64,000 nt of DNA, taken from positions 186,001 through 250,000 of the forward strand of contig NZ_QOVF01000003.1 of assembly GCF_008365385.1 (NCBI RefSeq), in the 5' to 3' direction. Below are positions 26,468-35,890 of the stretch, piece after piece. A program made the position numbers and the translations under genes. The notes beneath the pieces were generated by a model. It did no database searches, was not told the origin of the DNA, and saw only the letters and a list, made by a program, of their open reading frames with translations. This DNA is from Halopseudomonas laoshanensis (GTDB taxonomy: Bacteria > Pseudomonadota > Gammaproteobacteria > Pseudomonadales > Pseudomonadaceae). Within the stretch, counting starts at the first letter, position 1; the number at the start of each line of letters is the position of its first letter.

Positions 26468-29341
26468 ATGACGTTTCCCCCATTACAACCAGTCGTCAAC
26501 CGGCAGCATCGGCGTATTCGCGAACTCGATACGCTTTACGAGTACTCCCGTCTCCCCCAATGGCTGATCATGCTCAGCGCGTTGGTGATTACCACTTTGG
26601 TCTGGGATGTTGCGCCGCGCAGCATGCTGCTCGGCTGGCTGACGGTGGTCACTGTATTGATTCTGCTGCGCAGCCTGCTGGTGCGTCATTACCGTCAGGC
26701 GGCGCCCAACACCCGCCTGCGCCTGCGCTGGACCCTGCTGTTTTATCTTGGCAATCTCGCCTCGGGGCTGTGCCTGGCCTGGGTGCAGCTGAGCCTGGTG
26801 CCGCTAGATACCTTCAATCTGCAGGCGCCCGCCTACGGACTGACGGCTGGCGTGAGCCTCTGCGTGAGCATTATCTACGCCAGCCGTTTTATGGCGTTCG
26901 TCACCTTCGCGGTGCCGGCCTGGATACCCCCCACGCTGTATTTGCTCACCCAGGGCGGCCCTACCAGCCCCTATTGGGGCCTGATGGGCGTGACGCTGTT
27001 CGGTTGCCTGCTGCTCGGCGCCGCCTTTATCAACCGCTCCGTGAGCATGGCCATGCGCGCCAACGCGCGCAATGAAGCGCTGGTCGCCGGCCTGGACGAT
27101 TCGCGCCAGCAGGCCGAGGCGCTGAATCAGCAACTGACCCGCGAGATACAGCAGCGCCGACAGGCTGAGCAACGCCTGCGCGAGAGCCATACCGAACTGG
27201 AAGAACGGGTGTCTCGGCGCACCATGGAGTTGCAGCAGGCGAGCGACGCTTTGCAGGCCAGTGAAGCGCAGCTGAGTCTGGCGCTGGATGCCAGCCAACT
27301 GGGCTTATGGGACTGGGACCTGATCAGCGACCGCGTCTACCACTCGCATGTCGCGGAAATATTCGGCCTGGAAGAGGACTCGGTCACCTCCATGCTGCAT
27401 CACCTGAAACCGCGCCTGCATCCTGAAGATGCGCCGCTGGTTCGCGATACGCTGCTTAAACACATGAAAGGCCAGATCCCCTCCTACCGCATCGAATATC
27501 GCGTCATGCACGCCGACGGCAGCTGGATCTGGGTCGAGGACAGCGGCCGTGCCGTCGCGCGCGACGAAAACGGCCGCGTGTTGCGCATGATCGGCACCCG
27601 GCGCGACGTCAGCGCGCGCAAGCAGCAGGACGAGCAAGCACAGTTGGCCGCAACGGTATTTCAGGCCACGGCCGAGGGTATTTTCATTCTTGACCCGGAG
27701 CTGCGAATTCTCTCGGTCAACCACGCCTTCAGTGTGATCACTGGCTACGCGCTGGAAGAATGCATCGGTCATCCGATTTACGATCCGGTAGTACAGAGCA
27801 AGAATCAGCAATCCCTGGAAGATCTGAAAAACTCGTTGCAGACGGCGGATCGCTGGGAGGGTGAGCGCGTCGGCCAGCGCCGCAGCGGTGAGCTGTATCC
27901 GCAGTGGATGCAGCTGGCGGTGGTGCGCGACAGCAGCGGCACCATCAGCCACTACGTCGGCTTCTTTGCCGATCTGAGCGTGCATCGCCAGACCGAAGAA
28001 CAATTGCAGTACCTGACCACCCACGACGCCCTGACCCAGTTGGCCAACCGCAACATGTTTACCCAACGGCTGCAGGAGGCGACCTCCAGGGCGCGGCAGA
28101 ATGGCAGCACGCTGGCGTTGATGCATGTGGATCTGGACCGCTTCAAGTACATCAATGACACCCTCGGCCACAAGGTAGCCGATGAACTGCTGCAACAAGT
28201 GGCGGTGCGCTTGCGCGAGCTGACGCCGGAGTCCACCTCCCTGGCGCGTCTGTCGGCGGACGAGTTTGTCATCATCATCGAAGACGATACCCAGCCCGAG
28301 CAGCTCGCCCACCGTGCGGATCAGGTGCTTGAAGTACTGCGCCAGCCGGTCAATATCGGCGAGCATGAATTGATCGTCACCGCCTCGGTTGGCATCAGCC
28401 AGTTCCCGAAAACCGCGCGTGACAATCTGGTCCTCATCACCCAGGCCAATCAGGCCATGCAGCACGCCAAGCATCTGGGCGGCAACGGCTTCCAGTTTTT
28501 CACCGACAGCCTGCAGGCGTACAGCCTGGACCGCCTGCAGCTGGAAAACCAACTGCGCAAAGCCCTGGATGACGACCAACTGGTGGTGCATTACCAGCCC
28601 AAGTTGCACCTGAGTACTGACCAGATTGGCGGCGCAGAAGCACTGGTGCGCTGGCAGCACCCTGAACGCGGGCTGATCATGCCTGGGCATTTCATCGAAA
28701 TTGCCGAAGAGACTGGCATGATCATCGCTCTGGGCGATGCCGTACTGGTCAAGGCCTGCCAGCAAGCAGCCGAGTGGTACCACTGCGGGCCCGCGCCGAT
28801 ACGCGTAGCCGTCAACCTGTCAGTACAGCAGCTGCGGCAAAATCACTTTGCCGAGCGGATCGCGCAGATTCTCGAGAGCGCCAATCTGCCCGCCGAAATG
28901 CTTGAGCTGGAGCTGACCGAAAGCATGCTGCTCGAGCACCTGGATGCGGTCACCGAGAATATTGCCGCATTACAGATAATGGGCATCAAGCTGGCCATCG
29001 ACGACTTTGGTACCGGTTACTCGTCATTGGCATATCTGAAGCGCTTCCCGATCAGCACGCTGAAGATAGACCGCGCGTTTATCAGCGAGCTGAACGAATT
29101 CAGCGAAGACAACGCGGCCGATCACGACGCGGCGATCGTCCGTGCCATTATCGCCATGGCGCATAGCTTGAACATGAACGTGGTGGCTGAAGGTGTCGAG
29201 GAGGCCGGGCAGTTGAGCTTCCTCAAGCAACACGGCTGTGATGAGGTTCAGGGGTATTTGATCAGCCGTCCGCTACCGGCCAGTGGTTTTACCGCGCTAC
29301 TGCTGGAAAATGCCGAAGCTCAGGCACCGGTGCAACCCTAG
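26468..29341 (+). CDS. Membrane PAS-GGDEF-EAL protein, likely c-di-GMP phosphodiesterase
   Basis: A 957-residue inner-membrane protein. Residues about 30-200 form five or six membrane helices, 200-265 a coiled coil, 265-385 a PAS/PAC domain (LSLALDASQLGLWDWDL, then GTRRDVSARKQQ), 390-510 a second PAS, 515-675 a GGDEF domain, and 690-945 an EAL domain. The GGDEF motif is replaced by SADEF near residue 595, so cyclase activity is unlikely; it may bind GTP as a regulator. EAL residues are intact: EALVRW near 722, NLS, ELTESML, DDFGTGYSS, LKIDRAF and EGVE. It therefore probably degrades c-di-GMP in response to a signal. The GAGGAA before the start fits translation from 26468. Confidence 0.93.
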   Translation: MTFPPLQPVVNRQHRRIRELDTLYEYSRLPQWLIMLSALVITTLVWDVAPRSMLLGWLTVVTVLILLRSLLVRHYRQAAPNTRLRLRWTLLFYLGNLASGLCLAWVQLSLVPLDTFNLQAPAYGLTAGVSLCVSIIYASRFMAFVTFAVPAWIPPTLYLLTQGGPTSPYWGLMGVTLFGCLLLGAAFINRSVSMAMRANARNEALVAGLDDSRQQAEALNQQLTREIQQRRQAEQRLRESHTELEERVSRRTMELQQASDALQASEAQLSLALDASQLGLWDWDLISDRVYHSHVAEIFGLEEDSVTSMLHHLKPRLHPEDAPLVRDTLLKHMKGQIPSYRIEYRVMHADGSWIWVEDSGRAVARDENGRVLRMIGTRRDVSARKQQDEQAQLAATVFQATAEGIFILDPELRILSVNHAFSVITGYALEECIGHPIYDPVVQSKNQQSLEDLKNSLQTADRWEGERVGQRRSGELYPQWMQLAVVRDSSGTISHYVGFFADLSVHRQTEEQLQYLTTHDALTQLANRNMFTQRLQEATSRARQNGSTLALMHVDLDRFKYINDTLGHKVADELLQQVAVRLRELTPESTSLARLSADEFVIIIEDDTQPEQLAHRADQVLEVLRQPVNIGEHELIVTASVGISQFPKTARDNLVLITQANQAMQHAKHLGGNGFQFFTDSLQAYSLDRLQLENQLRKALDDDQLVVHYQPKLHLSTDQIGGAEALVRWQHPERGLIMPGHFIEIAEETGMIIALGDAVLVKACQQAAEWYHCGPAPIRVAVNLSVQQLRQNHFAERIAQILESANLPAEMLELELTESMLLEHLDAVTENIAALQIMGIKLAIDDFGTGYSSLAYLKRFPISTLKIDRAFISELNEFSEDNAADHDAAIVRAIIAMAHSLNMNVVAEGVEEAGQLSFLKQHGCDEVQGYLISRPLPASGFTALLLENAEAQAPVQP

Positions 29342-29350
29342 CGATCAATC

Positions 29351-29411
29351 CACGGCTACACATCAGCCTGACTCCACACAAGCCTCCGCAATCTGCTCAG
29401 GCTTAGCCGTG
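29351..29411. terminator. Two-tier inverted repeat between convergent EAL and zwf genes
   Basis: Outer arms CACGGCTA (29351-29358) and TAGCCGTG (29404-29411) enclose inner arms AGCCTGA (29365-29371) and TCAGGCT (29397-29403), all perfect, with a 25-base apical loop. It fills the gap between two converging stops and is a likely bidirectional terminator. Confidence 0.6.
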
Positions 29412-29413
29412 CG

Positions 29414-30880
29414 CTAGCGTTCATCCAACCAGGCGTGGCCGAGTCGGTCCAGCAGGCTGTCTGCCGCATCCGGTCCCCAGCTGCCGGCAGCGTAACGTTT
29501 GGGCGAGCGGTAGCAGTCCTGCCAGCCTTGAATGATCGGGTCGACCCAACGCCAGGCGGCTTCAATCTCGTCCCGACGCATAAACAGGGTGGCGTCGCCT
29601 TCGATCACATCCAGCAGTAAGCGTTCGTAGGCGTCCCAGCGACGGCGCTTGAACGCATCGGCGAAATTCAGATCCAGCTCGACTTCCTGCAGAGCCATCC
29701 CGCGCCCGGGGGTCTTGGCCATCAGCGACAGGCTGATGCTTTCATCCGGTTGCAAGCGAATCACCAGACGGTTATGGGCTGGCTCATTACTGCCGCCAAA
29801 CAGCCGGTAGGGTACTGCTTTGAACTGGATGACGATCTCCGACTTGCGCTGCGCTAGCGCCTTGCCGGTACGCAGGTAAAAGGGCACGCCGGCCCAGCGC
29901 CAGTTATCTATCTCGGCTTTGAGGGCAACGAAGGTTTCGGTATTGCTGTCGTGGTCGACGCTTTTCTCGAAGTAATACGCCGGCAGTTTTTCGCCAGCGC
30001 GCTGGCCACTGGAATATTGCCCACGCACGGTGCTGTCCTGCACATCCATGCCGGAAATCGGACGCAATGCTTCGAGTATTTTCAGCTTCTCGTTGCGCAC
30101 GGCCTCTGGCTCGAAATGCACGGGGGCTTCCATGGCCACCAGACACAGCAGTTGCAGCAAATGATTTTGCACCATGTCGCGCATGGCGCCAGCGTGATCG
30201 TAGTAATCACCGCGATTCTCCACGCCCACGGTTTCCATCACGCTGATCTGAACATGATCGATATGCGCATTGCGCCACAACGGCTCGAACAGCGCGTTGC
30301 CAAACCGCAGCGCCAGAAGGTTCTGCACCGCTTCCTTGCCCAGGTAGTGATCGATGCGGAATACCCGCGCCTCATCGAATACGCTGCCAATACCATCGTT
30401 GATCGCATTGGCGGTAGTCAGACTCTGCCCCAGGGGCTTTTCCAGAACGATGCGTGAACGCCCATCGGTCAGACCGACCGAGGCCAGATGGTGAGCGGTG
30501 GCGGCAAACAGATTGGGGAAGGTGGCCAGATAGAACAGCCGTACCCGATCGGACTTTTTGCCCAGGGCCTTGGCCAGCTTGGGAAATTCCACCCGCTGGC
30601 TGACATCCAGGCTCATGTAGTCGAGCCGCTCGGCAAAGCTGTCCCAACTGTGCTGATCGAAATCGCCTTGGGCCACGTACTGGCTGACATGCCGTTGCAC
30701 CAGTTGGCGATACGCAGGCAACTCATGCCGAGCACGCGCCAGCGCCAGGACCCGGGTAGCCGGATGCAGATGATTATCGCGATGCAGGTAGTACAGCGCC
30801 GGCAACAATTTGCGTAGCGCCAGGTCACCGGTCCCGCCAAACACTACAATGTCACAGGCCGCGCGGTGTTGCGAAGGCAC
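29414..30880 (-). CDS. zwf: Glucose-6-phosphate 1-dehydrogenase
   Basis: A 488-residue enzyme that oxidises glucose-6-phosphate to 6-phosphogluconolactone with NADP or NAD, feeding the Entner-Doudoroff and pentose phosphate routes. The coenzyme motif [19 protein letters not shown] is at residues 12-30 and the active-site signature RIDHYLGKE near 175. The start is a GTG with GGAGAAG upstream. No pgl, edd or eda follows, and the gene stands alone. It is divergent from an RpiR-family regulator over a perfect palindrome. In P. aeruginosa a second zwf-like gene occupies this place, so this may not be the only copy. Confidence 0.95.
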   Translation of the reverse strand: MPSQHRAACDIVVFGGTGDLALRKLLPALYYLHRDNHLHPATRVLALARARHELPAYRQLVQRHVSQYVAQGDFDQHSWDSFAERLDYMSLDVSQRVEFPKLAKALGKKSDRVRLFYLATFPNLFAATAHHLASVGLTDGRSRIVLEKPLGQSLTTANAINDGIGSVFDEARVFRIDHYLGKEAVQNLLALRFGNALFEPLWRNAHIDHVQISVMETVGVENRGDYYDHAGAMRDMVQNHLLQLLCLVAMEAPVHFEPEAVRNEKLKILEALRPISGMDVQDSTVRGQYSSGQRAGEKLPAYYFEKSVDHDSNTETFVALKAEIDNWRWAGVPFYLRTGKALAQRKSEIVIQFKAVPYRLFGGSNEPAHNRLVIRLQPDESISLSLMAKTPGRGMALQEVELDLNFADAFKRRRWDAYERLLLDVIEGDATLFMRRDEIEAAWRWVDPIIQGWQDCYRSPKRYAAGSWGPDAADSLLDRLGHAWLDER

Positions 30881-30925
30881 GATGCTTCTCCAGATGGTCT
30901 CAGGATCAAGGCGAAGAGCGGATTT

Positions 30926-30942
30926 TTGTAGTATAACTACAA
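30926..30942. promoter_or_regulatory. HexR-type operator in the zwf-hexR intergenic region
   Basis: TTGTAGTATAACTACAA is a near-perfect palindrome whose core TGTAGT-ATA-ACTACA fits the TGTAnT-N3-AnTACA pattern described for HexR in gammaproteobacteria. It lies 45 bases upstream of zwf and 40 bases upstream of the regulator gene, a position from which one protein could repress both. Confidence 0.72.
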
Positions 30943-30982
30943 GAATCGATCCTCCAGATCCTCAGACTAACATGAAGCCAAC

Positions 30983-31858
30983 GTGAATCTGCTCCAGCAT
31001 ATCGCCGCCAGCCGCCTCCTGCTCCGCAAGTCCGAGCTGAAGGTGGCTGACCATGTACTCGCCCACGCTGCGTTGGTCATGCACTCGTCCATGGCCGACC
31101 TGGCGCGGGAGGTGGGTGTCAGCGAACCGACCATCGTGCGCTTCTGCCGGGCCATTGGCTGCACCGGATTTCAGGATCTGAAGCTGCGGCTGGCTCAAAG
31201 TCTGGCTGCGGGCGCGAGCTTCGGGCAGTTTTCCATCAGCGAAGACGACAACACCGATCAGCTCTCGCACAAGATCTTCGATACCACCCTGGCGACCCTG
31301 ATGGAAGTGCGCGAGAGCCTTGATCCGTTGCGGCTGGAACAGGCGATCGCTGCCCTGAGCGTCGCCCGCCGGGTGGAGTTCTACGGCTTCGGCGCATCGG
31401 GTGCGGTGGCCAGCGATGCGCAGCACAAGTTCTTTCGCTTGCAAGTCTCCACTGCGGCTTATTCCGACCCGCATATGCAGGCGATGTCTGCGGTGACGCT
31501 GGGGCCGGAGGATGTGGCCGTGGCCATTTCGCAAACCGGTCGCACCAAGGATCTGCTGCACTCGGCAGCATTGGTGGCAGAGACCGGGGCGACACTGATC
31601 TGCCTGTGCCCAAGCCACACACCGCTGGCGGATTTGGGCAGTGTTCATATTGCCATCGATGTGACCGAGGACACTGACATCTACACGCCGCTGTCCTCAC
31701 GCATCGCGCATCTGGTGGTGATCGACGTGCTGGCCATGGGCATGGCCATGCGTCGCGGACCCGAACTGGTCAACCACCTGAAGAACGTCAAGCGCAGCCT
31801 GCGCGGCCTGCGCCTGACTCACAAAGCCGGGCAGCGCGCCGCGGAAGGCCAGGACTGA
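30983..31858 (+). CDS. hexR: RpiR/HexR family regulator of carbon metabolism
   Basis: A 291-residue regulator with an N-terminal RpiR helix-turn-helix (residues 1-75: LAREVGVSEPTIVRFCRAIGC) and a C-terminal SIS sugar-phosphate-binding domain (about 120-260: RVEFYGFGASGAVASDAQHKFFRL, ISQTGRTKDLLHSA, VTEDTDIYTPLSSRIAHL). HexR proteins release DNA on binding 2-keto-3-deoxy-6-phosphogluconate. The start is the GTG at 30983 (VNLLQHIAAS), the HexR-like N-terminus; a nearby ATG at 30972 is out of frame. It is divergent from zwf. It could be a HexR paralogue rather than HexR itself, since P. aeruginosa has two. Confidence 0.82.
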   Translation: MNLLQHIAASRLLLRKSELKVADHVLAHAALVMHSSMADLAREVGVSEPTIVRFCRAIGCTGFQDLKLRLAQSLAAGASFGQFSISEDDNTDQLSHKIFDTTLATLMEVRESLDPLRLEQAIAALSVARRVEFYGFGASGAVASDAQHKFFRLQVSTAAYSDPHMQAMSAVTLGPEDVAVAISQTGRTKDLLHSAALVAETGATLICLCPSHTPLADLGSVHIAIDVTEDTDIYTPLSSRIAHLVVIDVLAMGMAMRRGPELVNHLKNVKRSLRGLRLTHKAGQRAAEGQD

Positions 31859-31907
31859 ACCCTCCAGCGCCGCGCAACCAGCACTGTTAACAACCCAAGG
31901 AGCACCC

Positions 31908-32186
31908 ATGCCGATCGCCATGGCCCGCCATATTCTGGTCAAAACCGAGGCCGAAGCCGTCCAGCTGAAAAAGCGCCTGGCCGCGGGCGAAGCTTTTGAC
32001 GTGCTGGCAAAGAAGCATTCCACCTGCCCGTCGAAGAAGCGCGGCGGCGACCTGGGTGAGGTCAAACCGGGTCAGATGGTCCGCGCTATCGATCAGATCA
32101 TTTTCAAGAAGCCGCTCAAGCAGATCCATGGCCCGGTCAAGACCCAGTTCGGTTATCACCTGGTGCAGGTATTTTTCCGCGACTGA
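31908..32186 (+). CDS. ppiC: Parvulin-type peptidyl-prolyl isomerase
   Basis: A 92-residue single-domain parvulin, the PpiC type, which speeds cis-trans isomerisation of proline peptide bonds in the cytoplasm. The family blocks MARHILVKTEAEAVQLKKRL, FDVLAKKHSTCPSKKRGGDLGEVKPGQMV and GPVKTQFGYHLVQV cover the whole protein. The ATG at 31908 is chosen over 31920 because AAGGAG lies five bases upstream of it. It converges on sodC, with 21 bases between the stops. Confidence 0.95.
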   Translation: MPIAMARHILVKTEAEAVQLKKRLAAGEAFDVLAKKHSTCPSKKRGGDLGEVKPGQMVRAIDQIIFKKPLKQIHGPVKTQFGYHLVQVFFRD

Positions 32187-32207
32187 CTGCTTATTACCTT
32201 CGCCAGC

Positions 32208-32807
32208 TCAGATCACGCCGCAGGCCAGGCGGCTGCCCCCGCCGCCTAACGGCTTGGGTTCATCCGCGTAATTATCACCACCGGCATGAATCATTAATGC
32301 TCGCCCTTGCAGTTGCGAGACTGATGTCAGCCGGGGCGCCAGTACCGGCGTTTGCCCTCTACCCTGCTCATCAACGTAGAGCGCAGGCAGATCGCCCAGG
32401 TGGCCGTCGGCATAAGGACCAAGATGTTTACCCTTGGCATCCGGGTCGAAATGCCCTCCAGCGCTTTCCGCTGCTGACATCTCCCCTTCCTTGTGCGCAG
32501 GATCACAACTGCCGTGCTCATGCACGTGAAAGCCATGCAGGCCACCGGGTAGCGAATTCAGGTCCGGCGTAAACAGCAGGCCGTGCTCGGTTTCTTCGAT
32601 GCTGATCTGACCCACTTCTTCACTGGTGCCCTGAGCATTAACCTTGGAAATGCTCACGCTGGTGGAATCGGCAAGGGCATAGCCACTACCCAATAAGCTC
32701 AGCATCAACGTAGCGGCGACCTTTCTGGCCACGCCACTGACTGCTACCAGTTGGCTGCCGGAGGCTGGACGGCACAAGGGGGATGCACAAGGGTGGTTGA
32801 TATTCAT
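32208..32807 (-). CDS. sodC: Periplasmic Cu/Zn superoxide dismutase
   Basis: A 199-residue enzyme that converts superoxide to hydrogen peroxide and oxygen in the periplasm. Metal ligands are visible: GFHVHEHGSC for copper, GGHFDPDAKGKHLGPYADGHLGDLP for zinc and the bridging histidine, and the C-terminal IHAGGDNYADEP. The two disulfide cysteines are in HGSCDP and LACGV. The signal region ends ALADS near residue 47 and is long; a shorter start at the ATG at 32705 is possible, but GGAG lies upstream of the longer start, which I keep. Confidence 0.94.
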   Translation of the reverse strand: MNINHPCASPLCRPASGSQLVAVSGVARKVAATLMLSLLGSGYALADSTSVSISKVNAQGTSEEVGQISIEETEHGLLFTPDLNSLPGGLHGFHVHEHGSCDPAHKEGEMSAAESAGGHFDPDAKGKHLGPYADGHLGDLPALYVDEQGRGQTPVLAPRLTSVSQLQGRALMIHAGGDNYADEPKPLGGGGSRLACGVI

Positions 32808-33030
32808 CTATATTTCTCCATTTGCAGCGTGGGTTCTGCACAACAGACTTAACGCTGACAGCTGCATAAAGGTAAAATACCGGCCCTGGGCCATTACCGC
32901 CCGGATCGATATTCGTTAAGTATTGGTAGCCGCAGGAACAGTCAAGTTCCGGCAAATTACATTTATCAGGAACAAGCAGGGCCGTTTGCCTATCATAGGC
33001 TGTGGTAGATGGAATGGCGCCGGAGACAGC

Positions 33031-33384
33031 ATGACCAAAGTATTCATAGTAGAAGACGAAGAGCTGATTGGCATGCTGCTGGAAGAGATGCTGACAAACA
33101 GCGGCTTTGAGGTCGTAGCACGTGCCACTGAGCTGGAGCAGGCACAACATATGGGCGAGTCTGCAAGCATGGATATTGCGCTTCTGGATATCAGCCTGCA
33201 TGGCGAGCCGGTATTTCCGCTAGCGGTGCAATTAAAGGAACGCGGTATTCCGTTCGTATTTACCACAGGGTACGGCGCAGCCGGCTTACCCGCAGAATGG
33301 GCCGGCTATCCGGTGTTCTGCAAGCCATACAATATGCAGGAATTGACAGAGAGCTTATCTCAGCTGGCCATCCAGGGTAGCTGA
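33031..33384 (+). CDS. Single-domain response regulator
   Basis: A 117-residue receiver domain without an output domain. The acidic residues in IVEDEELIG, the phosphorylation aspartate at residue 53 (IALLDISLHG) and the lysine in VFCKPYNM are present. The start MTKVFIVEDEE has GGAG six bases upstream; the frame is open to 32923 but that part is not family-like. It lies 31 bases before a hybrid kinase on the same strand and is probably its partner or a phosphate sink for it. Confidence 0.92.
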   Translation: MTKVFIVEDEELIGMLLEEMLTNSGFEVVARATELEQAQHMGESASMDIALLDISLHGEPVFPLAVQLKERGIPFVFTTGYGAAGLPAEWAGYPVFCKPYNMQELTESLSQLAIQGS

Positions 33385-33415
33385 TAGAACAATCTGGAAA
33401 TCAGACGTAATCCAA

Positions 33416-35890
33416 ATGAATAATATGACCAATGGCTTTCTCGGTGGTGGGGGCGAGATGGGCCAGCTTACCCGGATTCATGATTGGGCGCGTTCCCCGC
33501 TCGGCACGCCCGACACCTGGCCACAGCCCTTGCAGACAGTGGTTAGCCTGGTGCTGGGTTCAAATCAGGCAATGTTCGTCGTCTGGGGGCCGGAACACCG
33601 TCTGATCTACAATGATGCCTACATACAGGTACTCGGTAACAAGCACCCCGCCGCGCTGGGCCAGCCCTTTCTGGACGTCTTTGCGGAGATCCGCGAAGAC
33701 CTGCTGCCGATCATCGAAACCACCTACTCCGGGCAATCGGTGCATATGGCCGACATCATGCTGATGATCGAGCGCCGCGGCTACGTAGAAGAAACGCACT
33801 TTACCTTCTCTTACACACCGATTCGCGATGAAGCCGGCATTATCGCCGGTTTTTATTGCCCGCTGACAGAAATTACCGCCCGGGTATTGGCGGAACGGCG
33901 GCTGGCCGAAGAGAGCCTGCGGCAAAGGCAGCTGTTCGAACGCGCCCCGGGCTTTATTGCGATCATCAACGGCCCGACCCATACCTTCGATTTCTTCAAT
34001 GAAGCCTTCGCCAACCTGGTCGGCCGCCATAACTTTACCGGCAAGACTGTGCGCGAAGTGTTGCCGGAGCTGGAAGGCCAAGGCTTTTACGAACTGCTGG
34101 ATCAGGTCTATCAGAGTGGCGAACGGGTGATTTCCTCCGGTGCCCCGATTAGCCTGAGACGCTTGCCGAATGGCGCAATCGACAACCGCTTCGTGGACTT
34201 CATCTACGAGCCGGTGCGCGATAAAGACGGTGAGATTACCGGCATCTTTGTCGAAGGTTACGACGTCACTACGGCCTACCGCTCACAGGAAGCACTGCGG
34301 GCCAGCGAGCGGCGCTATATCGCACTCACGCAAGTATTGCGCGAGATGAACGACACCCTGGAGCAGCGGGTTGCCGAGCGTACCGCCGAACGCGATCGGG
34401 TATGGCACAACTGCCGGGACCTCCTGGCCATCGTCGGTCCTGACGGCATCTTCCGCGCCGCCAATCCCGCCTGGACAGCGATCCTGGGCTATCAACCCGA
34501 AGAAGTGGAAGGCCGCCATTTTCTCGACTTTGCCTGGCCAGAGGATGGAGAACTGGCCAGCCGGGGTTTCGACAGCGCTGTGGGCGGAATACAGCTGACT
34601 GATTTCGAGCATCGCTGCAAACACCGTGACGGCACCCCGCGCTGGATCTGCTGGTACACCTCCACGGGCGGTGATTCGGTGTATGCCTATGGCCGTCACG
34701 TCACGGCCGAAAAGTTACAGTCGGAAACCCTGTTAAAAACCGAAGAGCAATTGCGCCAATCGCAGAAAATGGAGGCCGTCGGCCAGTTGACCGGCGGCAT
34801 CGCCCACGACTTCAATAACATTCTGACCGGTATCATGGGCTCCTTGGAGCTGATGCAGATGCGCATTTCACAAGGCCGCGCTGACTCCATCGAGCGCTAT
34901 GTGCAAACCGCCATGAATTCGTCCCAGCGTGCTGCGGCGCTAACCCATCGGCTGCTGGCCTTCGCCCGGCGTCAGCCATTGGACCCCAAGCCGGTCAACG
35001 CCGGCAATCTGGTCTACAGCATGGAAAAGCTGATGCGCAGTACGCTCGGCGAACAATGCCTGATCGAGTTCGACATCGAAGAGCCCCTGTGGACCACGCT
35101 GTGCGATCCTTACCAACTGGAAAGCGCAGTTCTCAATATCGTCATCAACGCCCGCGATGCGATGCCTGATGGCGGCACCCTGAAAGTCTCCGCCCGCAAC
35201 ACCCACAGCTGCCATGAAACGCAGTTGAAGAAGCTTGCCGACGAATGCGTGTTGCTGACAATCAGCGATACCGGCACCGGTATGTCCTCGACCATCCAGC
35301 AGCGCGCCACCGAGCCGTTTTTCACTACCAAGCCTCAGGAGCAAGGTACTGGCCTGGGGCTGTCGATGGTATATGGCTTCGTCAAACAGAGCGAAGGCCA
35401 CCTGGAAATTCTCTCGGAAGAAGGCCGCGGCACCAGCATCAATATCTACCTGCCGCGCTATCAGGAAGTATTCACGGACGTTCCCGCGAAGCTGGAAAAA
35501 CCGGTAGAGCACCAGCTTCGGACCGGCCTTAAGGTATTGGTGGTCGAGGATGAAAGTGTCATTCGCAATATGACTGCGGAAATGCTGCGCGATCTCGATT
35601 GCGATGTATTGCAGGCTGAAGACGGCCTGTCCGGTCTGGCCACTTTTCGTGCGAATCAAGGCATAGATCTGTTGATCACCGATATCGGCTTGCCGGGGAT
35701 GAACGGCTACCAGCTTGCTGGCCAAGCCATGGAAAGCGTACCGGGCTTGAAGGTACTGCTGATTACCGGTTACGCCGAAAATGCCATCCAGGCCCATGGT
35801 TTCATGCGCCCCGGTATGGAAATGCTGACCAAACCCTTCAGCGTCAGCACCCTGAAGCACAGGGTGCAACGCATGCTGCAGTTCAGCTAG
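33416..35890 (+). CDS. Hybrid PAS sensor histidine kinase with C-terminal receiver
   Basis: An 824-residue kinase without membrane segments. Three PAS-like domains are visible at about residues 40-155 (MFVVWGPEHRLIYNDAYIQVLG), 165-290 and 330-440 (LLAIVGPDGIFRAANPAW), then HisKA with GGIAHDFNNILTGIMGSLEL (histidine near 463), an ATPase domain with NIVINARDAMPDGG, SDTGTGMSS and GTGLGLSMVYGFV, and a receiver domain whose aspartate is near 754 (LLITDIGLPGMNG). The HDFNN form of the H-box is typical of soluble hybrid kinases. The signal is unknown. It forms a two-gene unit with the single-domain regulator upstream, and its stop overlaps the convergent membrane-protein gene by eight bases. Confidence 0.92.
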   Translation: MNNMTNGFLGGGGEMGQLTRIHDWARSPLGTPDTWPQPLQTVVSLVLGSNQAMFVVWGPEHRLIYNDAYIQVLGNKHPAALGQPFLDVFAEIREDLLPIIETTYSGQSVHMADIMLMIERRGYVEETHFTFSYTPIRDEAGIIAGFYCPLTEITARVLAERRLAEESLRQRQLFERAPGFIAIINGPTHTFDFFNEAFANLVGRHNFTGKTVREVLPELEGQGFYELLDQVYQSGERVISSGAPISLRRLPNGAIDNRFVDFIYEPVRDKDGEITGIFVEGYDVTTAYRSQEALRASERRYIALTQVLREMNDTLEQRVAERTAERDRVWHNCRDLLAIVGPDGIFRAANPAWTAILGYQPEEVEGRHFLDFAWPEDGELASRGFDSAVGGIQLTDFEHRCKHRDGTPRWICWYTSTGGDSVYAYGRHVTAEKLQSETLLKTEEQLRQSQKMEAVGQLTGGIAHDFNNILTGIMGSLELMQMRISQGRADSIERYVQTAMNSSQRAAALTHRLLAFARRQPLDPKPVNAGNLVYSMEKLMRSTLGEQCLIEFDIEEPLWTTLCDPYQLESAVLNIVINARDAMPDGGTLKVSARNTHSCHETQLKKLADECVLLTISDTGTGMSSTIQQRATEPFFTTKPQEQGTGLGLSMVYGFVKQSEGHLEILSEEGRGTSINIYLPRYQEVFTDVPAKLEKPVEHQLRTGLKVLVVEDESVIRNMTAEMLRDLDCDVLQAEDGLSGLATFRANQGIDLLITDIGLPGMNGYQLAGQAMESVPGLKVLLITGYAENAIQAHGFMRPGMEMLTKPFSVSTLKHRVQRMLQFS

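Noticed and set aside
27305..28783. A 492-codon open frame antisense to the GGDEF-EAL gene
   Set aside because: Shadow frame with low-complexity translation and no domains, whereas the plus strand has all EAL motifs.
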